Part shown: one piece after another, positions 9,205 through 16,573 of the stretch
Layout: each line of letters starts with the position of its first letter
Numbering within the stretch: position 1 is the stretch's first letter
Source of the DNA: Streptomyces sp. NBC_00670
GTDB taxonomy: Bacteria; Actinomycetota; Actinomycetes; Streptomycetales; Streptomycetaceae
Length of the DNA: 64,000 nt
Assembly: GCF_036226765.1 (NCBI RefSeq)
Contig: NZ_CP109017.1
Location: 62,001-126,000, forward strand
Direction of reading: 5' to 3'
Position numbers and translations under genes: made by a program
The notes under the pieces: generated by a model
Seen by the model: only the letters and a program-made list of their open reading frames with translations
Told to the model about the DNA's origin: nothing
Database searches by the model: none

Positions 9205-10178
9205 CCCTGGGGTGCGTCCTTGATGGGCCGCGCAGTGATGAGCGCGGGGGTCCCGGTGATCAGTGAGGCGGGCTTGGCCGGGGCGGCAGGGGCCGGGAAG
9301 TCGTCGCCGAAGATCTTCTGCCACAGCCGCAGCGCGTTGTCGGTGTCGCCCTCGGCCGCAGCAGCGCAGGCCCGCTCCGCGAGGTCTGCCGCGTCGGTGA
9401 AGGCATCGGACAGACCTGCATGGTCGAGGTCCGGCTGGATCTGACCGCACAGGCCCGCCGGGTCCCACACGCCCTCGTGGACCCGGACCGCGGCGGCGGT
9501 GAAGAACGTCTTCAGTGCCTGGGAGCGGTTGCCGAACCTGGGCATGCAGTTGAGGGCGAGGACCTCCATGACGAGAGACTTGATGCGTCCCTGGACCGGG
9601 GCGGTGAGCCGCCACTGTTTGAGGACCCTGACCAGAGGCCGGAAGTGCGGCCAGTCCCGCTGGTGATCGGCGACTTGGCCGATGAGGTATTCCGGGTTGG
9701 CCGGCACCCACCGGGTGTTCAGCTTTTCGGGGATGAGCAGCGAGCCGTCCTCCTGGCGCAGGGCGGCCATGACGTCGACGGTGAAGGCCTCCGGGTCCTC
9801 GGGGTCGTCCAGGAAGCACTTGACTGCGTGATTGCGCACGAGAGTGTGCCGGACCTCGTTGGCGTGGGTGCCGTTGGTCTGGCTCAGCAGCCGGTTGACC
9901 TGGGTGCGGGCGTGCTCGAGGGCGTCCTGGGCGCTCGGGCCGTCGTTCCCCCACTCGGGGTGCTCGTCGGGGTCGTAGACGATCACGACGTCGACGTCGT
10001 GGATGGGCTTGAGCTGCGTGCTGCGGCTCAGAGAGCCCGAGCCGAACGTCTCCACGACGTCCGGCTCGCTCAACAGCGCGGTTTTGAACAGGTCCCTGCG
10101 CTCGCGGGCGAGTCTGGTTTTGTCTATGTCTTCGTTGACGGTCTTCTGGAACGCGTCGAATGCGTCGTCTATCCCCAT
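9201..10178 (-). CDS. CD-NTase, cGAS/DncV-like cyclic-oligonucleotide synthase
   Basis: CD-NTases make a cyclic di- or trinucleotide on phage infection, which activates the CBASS effector. The 325-aa protein has the nucleotidyltransferase signature: GSGSLSRST (46-54), the metal-binding pair D61-x-D63 in HDVDVVIVYD, and the third acid D135 in FTVDVMAAL. A helical OAS1-like C-terminal half follows. A strong GAGGAGG lies eight bases before the ATG at 10178. It is the first gene of a tightly overlapping run cyclase-E2-E1-JAMM. Its nucleotide product cannot be read from the sequence. The effector with a SAVED domain suggests a cyclic trinucleotide or related signal (inference). Confidence 0.88.
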   Translation of the reverse strand: MGIDDAFDAFQKTVNEDIDKTRLARERRDLFKTALLSEPDVVETFGSGSLSRSTQLKPIHDVDVVIVYDPDEHPEWGNDGPSAQDALEHARTQVNRLLSQTNGTHANEVRHTLVRNHAVKCFLDDPEDPEAFTVDVMAALRQEDGSLLIPEKLNTRWVPANPEYLIGQVADHQRDWPHFRPLVRVLKQWRLTAPVQGRIKSLVMEVLALNCMPRFGNRSQALKTFFTAAAVRVHEGVWDPAGLCGQIQPDLDHAGLSDAFTDAADLAERACAAAAEGDTDNALRLWQKIFGDDFPAPAAPAKPASLITGTPALITARPIKDAPQG

Positions 10179-10591
10179 GCGGTGTGCCTCCTCGGGCGCG
10201 TCGTCCAGCCCGGTGCACGCTGCGGCCGCCGACCCCGGGCTGGGGCGCGGCGGCCACAAACAGGCATCTATGGCTGCTCGTTCACCACAGTAAGACCCGC
10301 CACTGACAAACCCTCCTGCACCAGAACTAGTTGATCATTTACGGCAGCGGCCATCCCGCATCGGATCCGCGTACTTGATGCAGGTGAGAGGGGCCGTCTG
10401 AGCTGCTGCCTCGCATCGAGGACCCGCCAGGCCGGGCCCAGGCCCGATGCAAACCTCGGCTGACGGCAGGAGGGCGAGACAGCTGGCCAGGGGAAGGCGC
10501 ACTCCTCGCATCTCCGGCGGGCATACCCCGAAGGGACAGCCCGGGGAGCGGGCTCAGCATCTGGGCGGGACCGTAGGAGCTTAGCGAGCCC
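10179..10591. other. 413-bp gap between CBASS effector and cyclase genes
   Basis: No coding region here is convincing on either strand. It separates the effector gene from the four-gene cyclase operon on the same strand, so it probably holds the cyclase promoter. The AT-richer stretch around 10265-10345 is the likeliest place. It may also hold a terminator for the effector gene. Confidence 0.4.
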
Positions 10592-12061
10592 TCATGCGTC
10601 GATGACGAAGGCCTTCTCGTACACCTGCTGTGCGTTGACGTCCTCGTACACGGTGGTGGGGCGCAGCCGGTTCCACCGGTTGCCCAGCAGCAGGGCCAGG
10701 CCCATGGGGCCGGCCTGGAAGAGGTGGATCGCGGGATGTGCGCGGCAGGCACGGCGCAGCAGGTCCCGGATACCGACGGCCAACGCGCTGGCCGTCGCGG
10801 CATCCGGGATGGAGTTGTCCTTCGCCCCTCCGGGCGGGCGCAAGACCAGCAGCCGGGAGACGGGCACCCGATGCTCGCTCAAAAAGTCCAGCACGTCCTG
10901 CGTGGGGTCCGTGGCGACCGCGACGGCCACGGCGAGATCCGTTCCAAGGTCAAGGGTGTGCTCATCAACGGCTGGCGTCAGCGGAGAGTCGTACGCTGCG
11001 GTGGATGACCACAGCTGTTCACGCTGAGCCACGGCAAGGTCGGAGCCGGCCACCATGCGGAAGGCGGCACCGACCACGAAAGCGGGTGCCAGACGCAGGC
11101 TGCCGGTGACAGCGACCGTGGTGGTGCCCGGCGGCATCCGGTACGGCGCGGCCTCAATGTCCGCCTGCAACTGCGCCCAGGTGGCCGGAGCCAGCGGACG
11201 CCGCTTCACATACGGTGAGGCTCCCTCGAAGCGATCCACCCAGTCCAATGCGTAGTCGGCGTCCTCCGCCATGGGATCCGGCTTCAGGGTGGCGATGGAC
11301 AGCACCGGACGCGATGAGCCGGCTTCCAGGCCCAGGGCCCGGATCGCCTCCCTGATATCCGCCAGGGACAGGCGGCGCTGCCCGTCGGCGACTTGACGGG
11401 CCACCCAGTCCGCGCCGGAGTGCATGGCCTCCTCGCTGAACCGCAGCCCTGCGGCGAACATCAGCATCTGCAAGTGCTCATGCAGGTGCATCACGTCTCG
11501 TGCCAAGTCGAAGCGCAGTACCTTCAGCAAGTCCAGCAGCCTGTCCTCACTCAGCCCGGCACCGTCGGCCCAACGCCTGCGTGCCTGCCCCTTCTTCGAG
11601 CCCGGGCCCTGCTGCGCCGCCTTCGGAACCAGAAGCTGAGTGCGGGAGTCCCTCAGCGAGATCAGCGGGTCTTCCGCATCCGGGGGCCGGTTGCTCAGCA
11701 ACGCGAGATCGACCGGAGTGCCGTCCTCGGTGAGCTTCTCCCAGGCTTGCGCCATCTTCCGCAGGATCGACGGGCCGCCGCGATCGCTGAGCTTGAGCAG
11801 GTAGTCACCGTTGACCGGGGTAGAGCTGTCCGCGGCGTACTTGACCTGCATGTAGGTGTGCGGCGGCACCTGCCGGTACAAGACGACGTCGTCCAAGTTC
11901 CCCGCGTCGTCGGCTTCGACGCCCACCGCCACCACCGGGTTGGACGCACGCAGCGCCGCATCCCGGACAGCGGCGACACACCCCTGCCACGCAGCCAGCC
12001 ACTGATAGCGGTCACCAGCAATACGGACACCCGTCGAGCTCGGGGCAGGCAGGTCAGGCAC
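10592..12061 (-). CDS. cap4: Cap4-like CBASS effector: nuclease plus SAVED domain
   Basis: Cap4 proteins sense the cyclic nucleotide through a C-terminal SAVED domain and then degrade double-stranded DNA with an N-terminal DUF4297-type nuclease. This 489-aa protein starts with the family-like GDRYQWLAAW. A PD-(D/E)xK pattern follows: E49 (VGVEADD), D58 (NLDDVVLY) and Q72-x-K74 (MQVKY). The last 200 residues fit SAVED, with AVAVAVATDP, LLVLRPPGG and HLFQAGPMGLALLLGNRWN. I chose the GTG at 12061 because GGGAGAG lies just upstream; an ATG at 12079 is the alternative. It lies upstream of the cyclase operon on the same strand. Infection-induced DNA destruction is inferred from the family. Confidence 0.82.
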   Translation of the reverse strand: MPDLPAPSSTGVRIAGDRYQWLAAWQGCVAAVRDAALRASNPVVAVGVEADDAGNLDDVVLYRQVPPHTYMQVKYAADSSTPVNGDYLLKLSDRGGPSILRKMAQAWEKLTEDGTPVDLALLSNRPPDAEDPLISLRDSRTQLLVPKAAQQGPGSKKGQARRRWADGAGLSEDRLLDLLKVLRFDLARDVMHLHEHLQMLMFAAGLRFSEEAMHSGADWVARQVADGQRRLSLADIREAIRALGLEAGSSRPVLSIATLKPDPMAEDADYALDWVDRFEGASPYVKRRPLAPATWAQLQADIEAAPYRMPPGTTTVAVTGSLRLAPAFVVGAAFRMVAGSDLAVAQREQLWSSTAAYDSPLTPAVDEHTLDLGTDLAVAVAVATDPTQDVLDFLSEHRVPVSRLLVLRPPGGAKDNSIPDAATASALAVGIRDLLRRACRAHPAIHLFQAGPMGLALLLGNRWNRLRPTTVYEDVNAQQVYEKAFVIDA

Positions 12062-12622
12062 TGAAACTCTCCCAGGCATCGGGCCGCCGCGCTTACGGCC
12101 ATCGGCATGCTCAGCCGATCATCGCCGCGAGCAAGGCCAAGTGGGAAGCCCTCGCACCCACCGGCAGTCGGGCGGGGGCCACAGGCTCTCGCCCGCCCAC
12201 CGGCATACCGCCCAGGCCCTCGAAAGCCTTCTCGGTCACTCATACCGCGTCCGAGAGCAGTTGATGTGCGTCCGGATCAAGTTGCGGCGTGCCAGATCAG
12301 AGGACCTCGAATTAGAGAAGCAGCAGTTCAGACGTCTCAGAGAGTTGTCCGGCACTAGTCGAGATCCCGCAGGCCAGAGGCTCTCAAGTCGCCGACGCAG
12401 ACCTCACCTCTGGCTGGTCGTGACACCCGCCGCTGCCACCCTTCCGGAGTTGCCGGCTGACAACGCTGCACGTAGTGCCTCCCAGCCGGCCGTTCCCACG
12501 GTCGGCACGGTCCTGCAGCGGACTCGGCATCCCCTGTCTGCAGCACACCAACGTGTCGCACCATGCCAGCGGGTCGTTACAGGGCAGGCACTGTCGAAGG
12601 CGGAGGACGGGAGAAGACTGCG
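12062..12622. other. Intergenic region upstream of the CBASS effector
   Basis: This 561-bp region must hold the promoter of the effector on the minus strand. It has lower GC3 than the neighbours. A plus-strand stretch at about 12200-12360 reads rather protein-like (VREQLMCVRIKLRRARSED) but has no good start or ribosome binding site. It may be a remnant. If the defence genes are transposon cargo, the far end of the element could lie here or further right. I found no clear terminal repeat. Confidence 0.35.
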
Positions 12623-12979
12623 ATGTCGTACGGCTATGGCGGAGGCCCGAATTGGCCAATGATCCGCGCCAAGCAACGCGCTGAGAACGAGGTCAACCAT
12701 GCCCGTCGTCGCAGCGCGCAGTTGCAGGCGTCGGCTGCAGAATGGCAGGCGAAGTTCGAGGCGCTGGCCGAGTTCGTACGGAAAGCTGCGGATCGTGCAG
12801 ACGGGGAGCACCAGCAGGAGGACGGCTGCTCATGCCGCTCCTGCTGGGGTGCCGTGATCACGAAGATCGTTGAGGAGCCGCAGGCCCGCGAGACGGCCAC
12901 CGGGCACGTCGGCAACCCCGCTGGCACGTTCTCCTTCGCCGATCTGTTCGGCGGATCCACCCCACCAGGGCGCACCTGA
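12623..12979 (+). CDS. Hypothetical 118-aa protein with a cysteine cluster
   Basis: Function not recognised. The ATG at 12623 follows GGGAGAAG at a good distance. The first half is a long charged helix, probably a coiled coil (ENEVNHARRRSAQLQASAAE). A short cysteine motif CSCRSCWG near residue 73 is followed by a hydrophobic segment. Third-position GC supports coding. It ends 60 bp before a strong hairpin shared with the convergent MazG gene. Position between CBASS and the base-modification-like block suggests an accessory island gene, but nothing ties it to either. Confidence 0.55.
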   Translation: MSYGYGGGPNWPMIRAKQRAENEVNHARRRSAQLQASAAEWQAKFEALAEFVRKAADRADGEHQQEDGCSCRSCWGAVITKIVEEPQARETATGHVGNPAGTFSFADLFGGSTPPGRT

Positions 12980-13040
12980 CGATTCCGAGCGAGTGTCGCT
13001 GACTGTACTGCGGCTGCCCGGGTCGGCGACGGCGCCTGCG

Positions 13041-13068
13041 CACCGCCTCGCCATCCTGCGAGGCGGTG
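13041..13068. terminator. Hairpin between convergent genes
   Basis: Perfect 11-bp arms CACCGCCTCGC / GCGAGGCGGTG with a 6-base loop. It lies between the ends of the plus-strand 118-aa protein and the minus-strand MazG gene, so it can act as a bidirectional terminator. There is no T-run, as is common in actinomycetes. Confidence 0.7.
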
Positions 13069-13113
13069 TCGCCTTGGGCTTCCTGTCAATGGCCCGGCGC
13101 GCTCATTCACTGA

Positions 13114-13137
13114 GGAACGCCGCGTCCGGGGCGTTCC
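13114..13137. terminator. Second hairpin near the MazG 3' end
   Basis: Arms GGAACGCC / GGCGTTCC with an 8-base loop, 14 bp from the MazG stop codon. It probably terminates the minus-strand transcript, backing up the stronger hairpin at 13041-13068. Confidence 0.5.
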
Positions 13138-13151
13138 CCGCTTTCGGGTCG

Positions 13152-14036
13152 TCAGTTCTGAGTGACGGTGAGCGTGCGCTGGTCGAGATCGAGGTGGACA
13201 GTGCCGCCGTTCTGCTCGCGCAGTTGGCGCCACGCGGTGTAGCCGGTGAGGATGGCGTGCTCCCAGTCCGCGGCGCGGCAGATGCTGACCTCCAGGTGGG
13301 CGGTCATGTGGCCGATGGTGGCGAGGAGTTCCTGGTCGATGTGTTTGATGTCGGCGAGGAAGCGGTGGCGGGCGGCGTAGGAGAAGACCAGGGCGGAGAT
13401 GCCTTCCTCGATGGCGATGGCGCGGCCGCCGTCTTCGGCTTCGTCGGCGCGGGGGTCGCTCTTGCGTTTGCGGCCGAGTAGGAAGCGGGTGACGGGGGAC
13501 CAGCCCAGGACGGTGGCGTGGGCGAGGTGGAAGATGTCGTGGAAGCGGTAGCCGTCCTCGACGTGGGAGGCGCTGGTGAGCGGGTCACCGGCGGGGGTTC
13601 CGTCTTGTCGGGTGAGGATGATGACGGTGCGGCCGTCGTCGGTCTGGGTGGGCGTGAAGGTCAGTGAGGTCTGCCGGGGCAGTTGCTCGTGGGCGGGAAA
13701 GTCCGCGTCGAAGGGGGCGTGCTCGTCGCGGGGGGTGGGGCGCCAGCGGTCCTTGGTCTTTACCAGGTTGGCCGCGGCCACGTCGTCGAGGTCGAGTCCG
13801 AAGCGGTGGGCGAGAGCGGCGACGTACCACAGGACGTCTCCGAGCTCTTCACGTAACTGGTGCTTGCCCTGCTCGAAGGCCGGTCCGTCACGCAGGAACT
13901 TCTTGTAGGCGGTGGTCAGGGATCCGACCTCGCCGGCGAGGCCGAGGAGAGGCACGAGGACGGGATCGGTGCCGTCCGCGGGGGGCTGCAGGGTCTTGAC
14001 GGCCGCTTCCTGGTAGCGCTTGAAATCCACACTCAC
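13152..14036 (-). CDS. MazG-like nucleotide pyrophosphohydrolase with C-terminal extension
   Basis: MazG-type enzymes hydrolyse NTPs or dNTPs to monophosphates and often police unusual nucleotides. Residues 1-100 of this 294-aa protein fit: LLGLAGEVGSLTTAYKK supplies E36, and REELGDVLWYVA supplies E63, E64 and D67. The second glutamate of the usual ExxE is serine here. The C-terminal 170 residues contain another acidic helical stretch (GGRAIAIEEGISALVFSYA) that may be a degenerate second MazG-like unit. The GTG at 14036 is the first start after the divergent promoter. It faces away from the ACP-XRE-ImmA-TS operon across a palindromic operator. A nucleotide-pool role linked to those genes is inferred. 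Confidence 0.72.
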   Translation of the reverse strand: MSVDFKRYQEAAVKTLQPPADGTDPVLVPLLGLAGEVGSLTTAYKKFLRDGPAFEQGKHQLREELGDVLWYVAALAHRFGLDLDDVAAANLVKTKDRWRPTPRDEHAPFDADFPAHEQLPRQTSLTFTPTQTDDGRTVIILTRQDGTPAGDPLTSASHVEDGYRFHDIFHLAHATVLGWSPVTRFLLGRKRKSDPRADEAEDGGRAIAIEEGISALVFSYAARHRFLADIKHIDQELLATIGHMTAHLEVSICRAADWEHAILTGYTAWRQLREQNGGTVHLDLDQRTLTVTQN

Positions 14037-14080
14037 ACCCGTCTGATCTTGGGACAGCACTGTTTGCTTTCCCGACAGCA

Positions 14081-14097
14081 TGTCGTATGCTACGACA
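14081..14097. promoter_or_regulatory. Palindromic operator in the divergent mazG-like / ACP promoter
   Basis: Perfect inverted repeat TGTCGTA-TGC-TACGACA. It sits midway between the divergent starts at 14036 and 14130, over a likely -10 (TATGCT). It is probably the binding site of the XRE regulator encoded two genes downstream, allowing coordinate control of both transcripts. Confidence 0.65.
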
Positions 14098-14129
14098 GCG
14101 TCGTTGGAAATGCAGACGATTGGGGAGAG

Positions 14130-14414
14130 TTGTCGAACGCAGGCACACCGAGCACGGACGAGATCACCTCCGTCGTCCTCGACTTCCTCGCTGAACACGA
14201 GGGGGTCTCTCCCGACGAGCTCCGCTCTGAACTGGAGCAGGGTGGGCGGGAGTTGCCCGTGGACTCGCTTCTGGTGGTCGAGATTCTCACACGCATCGAG
14301 GAGCGTTTCCAGGTCGCCATTCCCGCCGACCGGGAGGCCGCCCAGGCCACCGGTTCGGTGGGAGCGTTCGCCGCGGCGGTACTGGACGCCATCAAGGAAA
14401 GGCAGCAGCCATGA
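14130..14414 (+). CDS. Acyl/peptidyl carrier protein
   Basis: A 94-aa carrier protein. The phosphopantetheine attachment site is visible in ELPVDSLLVVEIL, with the serine of the DSL motif. It is flanked by helices typical of ACPs (VLDFLAEHEGVS; GAFAAAVLDAIKE). The TTG at 14130 follows GGGGAG closely and is the only sensible start. Its end overlaps the XRE gene start. No ketosynthase, adenylation domain or phosphopantetheinyl transferase lies nearby, so it is not part of a visible polyketide or peptide pathway. Carrying an acyl or aminoacyl group for modification of a nucleotide or base is one possibility, but a guess. Confidence 0.82.
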   Translation: MSNAGTPSTDEITSVVLDFLAEHEGVSPDELRSELEQGGRELPVDSLLVVEILTRIEERFQVAIPADREAAQATGSVGAFAAAVLDAIKERQQP

Positions 14415-14815
14415 CCCCTCCGTCGGACAGCCGTGACCGTGATCCTGAGCTGGTGCGGCTCGGTGAACGGCTGAAGAAGACCCGTGACTACCTGAACATG
14501 TCCCAGCAGTTCGTCTCGGACTCCACCGGTATCCCCCGCTCGGCCATCAGCGACATCGAGCGCGGCGAGCGGCGCGTGGACAGTCTGGAACTGAAGAAGC
14601 TGGCCCGCCTGTACCGGCAGCCGGTCGCCTACTTCCTCGCCGAGGAGAAGGACGCCGACGCCAGCGAATACTCCCTTGCCGGTCTGCCGCGGGCGCTGGC
14701 CCAGCTCACCGACGGGGATGCCAAGACCGTGCTGGAGTTCGCCGAATACCTCACGCTGCGACGCGCGGCAGAACGCGAGGACCAGGGCTCCGACGGCGGG
14801 AGTCCGACGGCGTGA
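14411..14815 (+). CDS. XRE-family helix-turn-helix regulator
   Basis: A 134-aa DNA-binding protein with an N-terminal Cro/C1-type HTH (LKKTRDYLNMSQQFVSD; RSAISDIERGERRVDS) and a C-terminal helical half. It overlaps the ACP stop (ATGA) and the following ImmA/IrrE gene (GTGA). XRE repressor plus ImmA-type peptidase is a known pair in which the peptidase cleaves the repressor to release the operon. The palindrome at 14081-14097 is the likely target. No metabolite-binding domain is seen. Confidence 0.85.
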   Translation: MTPPSDSRDRDPELVRLGERLKKTRDYLNMSQQFVSDSTGIPRSAISDIERGERRVDSLELKKLARLYRQPVAYFLAEEKDADASEYSLAGLPRALAQLTDGDAKTVLEFAEYLTLRRAAEREDQGSDGGSPTA

Positions 14816-15708
14816 ACTGGGGCTTAGCACACCGGATCGCATCCATCGCAGCCGTCCAGGCGCACCGCGACCTCGGCATCGACCGTACGCAATACGTTCA
14901 CGTGCACCGGGCGCTGGGAGCGGCGGGCGTGATCGGGATGGCGCAGCCGATGCCCCGGTTGTTCGGCGTGTACTTCTCCCCCGCCGACAAGGGGCCGGCC
15001 GTGATGCTGAATGCCTCGCTGAACGCGGTCACCCAGCGGCACACGGCCGCGCATGAGCTGGGGCATCACCGGCTGGGCCATCGCACCGCGGCGGACGAGG
15101 AGCTGGATCCCGCGTTGCGCTGGGGCAACGGCAGCTGGCCCGAGGAAGAGAAGACGGCGGAGGCGTTCGCGGCGTGGTTCCTGATGCCCCTGCCGGCGGT
15201 GCGGGCGGCTCTGGAAAGGATCTGCGGCGGTCGCCCGTCATCCCCCGAGCACGTCTACCGGGTGGCGCGGGAGCTGGGTACGTCGTACGCCGGGACGGTG
15301 CGTCACCTGGTGAATCTGCGGCTGCTGGATTCCGGCCGGGCCGGCCAGTGGGCCAAGATCCCTCCGGCCGGCCTGCGCAGCTCGCTGGCGGGAGGGGCCT
15401 CGCTGCCCGCGCAGGCCCAGGTGCACGTGATCACGGCGGCCTGCGCGGGGCAGACCGTGTACGCCGACGCGGGTGATGTGCTCGTGCTCCACCTGGACAA
15501 CGCACGGTTCGACGTCCTGCCCAAGGGGCTGGAGCCGTGGACCAGTGACGGCACTACGCCGCTGGCGAGCGCCGTGATGACCGATGAACTCCCGCCGGGC
15601 GAACAGGGCTCGGTGGAGATCACCGTGCCCTCGATCAGCCGTCCGCTGCGGCTGACGGTAGTGCGCGAAGCCCCGCGTGCCGGGGTCGACGACACCTGGC
15701 CCCTGTAA
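14812..15708 (+). CDS. ImmA/IrrE-family zinc metallopeptidase
   Basis: ImmA/IrrE peptidases cut XRE-type repressors in response to stress, phage or DNA damage. The 298-aa protein has the HEXXH motif H81-E82-x2-H85 in AAHELGHHRLGH. The downstream glutamate is E117 in KTAEAFAAWFLMP, exactly the family pattern. The C-terminal 130 residues are of unknown fold and may be the sensing part. The GTG at 14812 overlaps the XRE stop, so the pair is made in fixed ratio. Induction of the operon by cleavage of the neighbouring XRE protein is inferred from the family. Confidence 0.85.
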   Translation: MNWGLAHRIASIAAVQAHRDLGIDRTQYVHVHRALGAAGVIGMAQPMPRLFGVYFSPADKGPAVMLNASLNAVTQRHTAAHELGHHRLGHRTAADEELDPALRWGNGSWPEEEKTAEAFAAWFLMPLPAVRAALERICGGRPSSPEHVYRVARELGTSYAGTVRHLVNLRLLDSGRAGQWAKIPPAGLRSSLAGGASLPAQAQVHVITAACAGQTVYADAGDVLVLHLDNARFDVLPKGLEPWTSDGTTPLASAVMTDELPPGEQGSVEITVPSISRPLRLTVVREAPRAGVDDTWPL

Positions 15709-15750
15709 GCGCAGGGGTCTCGGATCACACCGTATGTGTCAGGAGGACTG

Positions 15751-16539
15751 ATGCACACCTTCGCCGTGACCGAGCGCGACGTCACCCAGGCCTGGGTCGC
15801 CGCCTGCAACAAGCTGGACCGCAAGAACAATCCTGACCGGACCGGCCTGCACACCGTGGTACGCATCGCCGACCCGACGAGCGACGATCCGGTGTTCCGC
15901 GCCGAGTTGGACCGGCTGCGCACGGCCCGGGGGCTGTGGCCGCTGGAGACGGTGGCCAGCACCCTGTTCCCCGCGGCCCTTGCGGCGCGGTGCGACGGTC
16001 CGGAGGAGCTTGCCCGGCGGTACCGGCAGATGTACCCGGTGATCAAACGGTATCCGGGCAACCACCGCGGGACCTATTTCGGCCGCCTGGTGTCCTACCC
16101 TGCGGCGTCGAAGAGCGGTGTCGACCAGCTCGGCACGGTCATCGGCCGACTGCGGGCGCAGGCCGCGGGCACCAAGATAGCCGCCGCCTACGAGATCGAC
16201 ATCGCCGCGGCTGCGGACGCGGAGGAGGCCGGGGCGGAGCTGCTGGTGCACACGGCCGGCAAGGACAACAGCTACATCGGGTTTCCCTGCCTGAGTCACA
16301 TCTCCCTCCAGCTGGACCGTGACCGGCGTGTGCACGCCGCGGTCCTGTACCGCAGCCACTTCATGTTCGAGCGCGCTTACGGCAACTACCTCGGCCTGGG
16401 CCGGCTGCTGGCCTATATCGCCGCTCAGGCCGGGCTGGGCTGCGGGTCGCTGACCGTGGTGGCCGGCCACGCCCGGCTGGACGGCCCCCTCACCCAGCTG
16501 CGGCCTCTGCTGACCGGCACCGACCGCCTCGCAGCATGA
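15751..16539 (+). CDS. Thymidylate-synthase-like protein
   Basis: Thymidylate synthases and their relatives (dUMP and dCMP hydroxymethylases) add a one-carbon unit to C5 of pyrimidine nucleotides. In this 262-aa protein the segment YIGFPCLSHISLQL resembles the active-site region, giving C180. LYRSH (R201-S202) matches the phosphate-binding RS, and AYGNYLGLGRLLAYIA matches the pyrimidine-binding asparagine (N212). The usual RSxD aspartate and the later HxY are not obvious, so substrate or chemistry may differ. AGGAGG precedes the ATG at 15751, 42 bp after the ImmA gene in the same direction. A nucleotide hydroxymethylase feeding the convergent neighbour is inferred. The similarity was judged by eye. 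Confidence 0.65.
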   Translation: MHTFAVTERDVTQAWVAACNKLDRKNNPDRTGLHTVVRIADPTSDDPVFRAELDRLRTARGLWPLETVASTLFPAALAARCDGPEELARRYRQMYPVIKRYPGNHRGTYFGRLVSYPAASKSGVDQLGTVIGRLRAQAAGTKIAAAYEIDIAAAADAEEAGAELLVHTAGKDNSYIGFPCLSHISLQLDRDRRVHAAVLYRSHFMFERAYGNYLGLGRLLAYIAAQAGLGCGSLTVVAGHARLDGPLTQLRPLLTGTDRLAA

Positions 16540-16573
16540 CGACCGCGGACCGCACGCGGTGGGGGCGGCAACC

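Noticed and set aside
12141..12662. 173-codon plus-strand frame upstream of the CBASS effector
   Set aside because: Only a short middle part looks protein-like; no ribosome binding site, weak codon bias, and it overlaps the start of the better-supported 118-aa gene.
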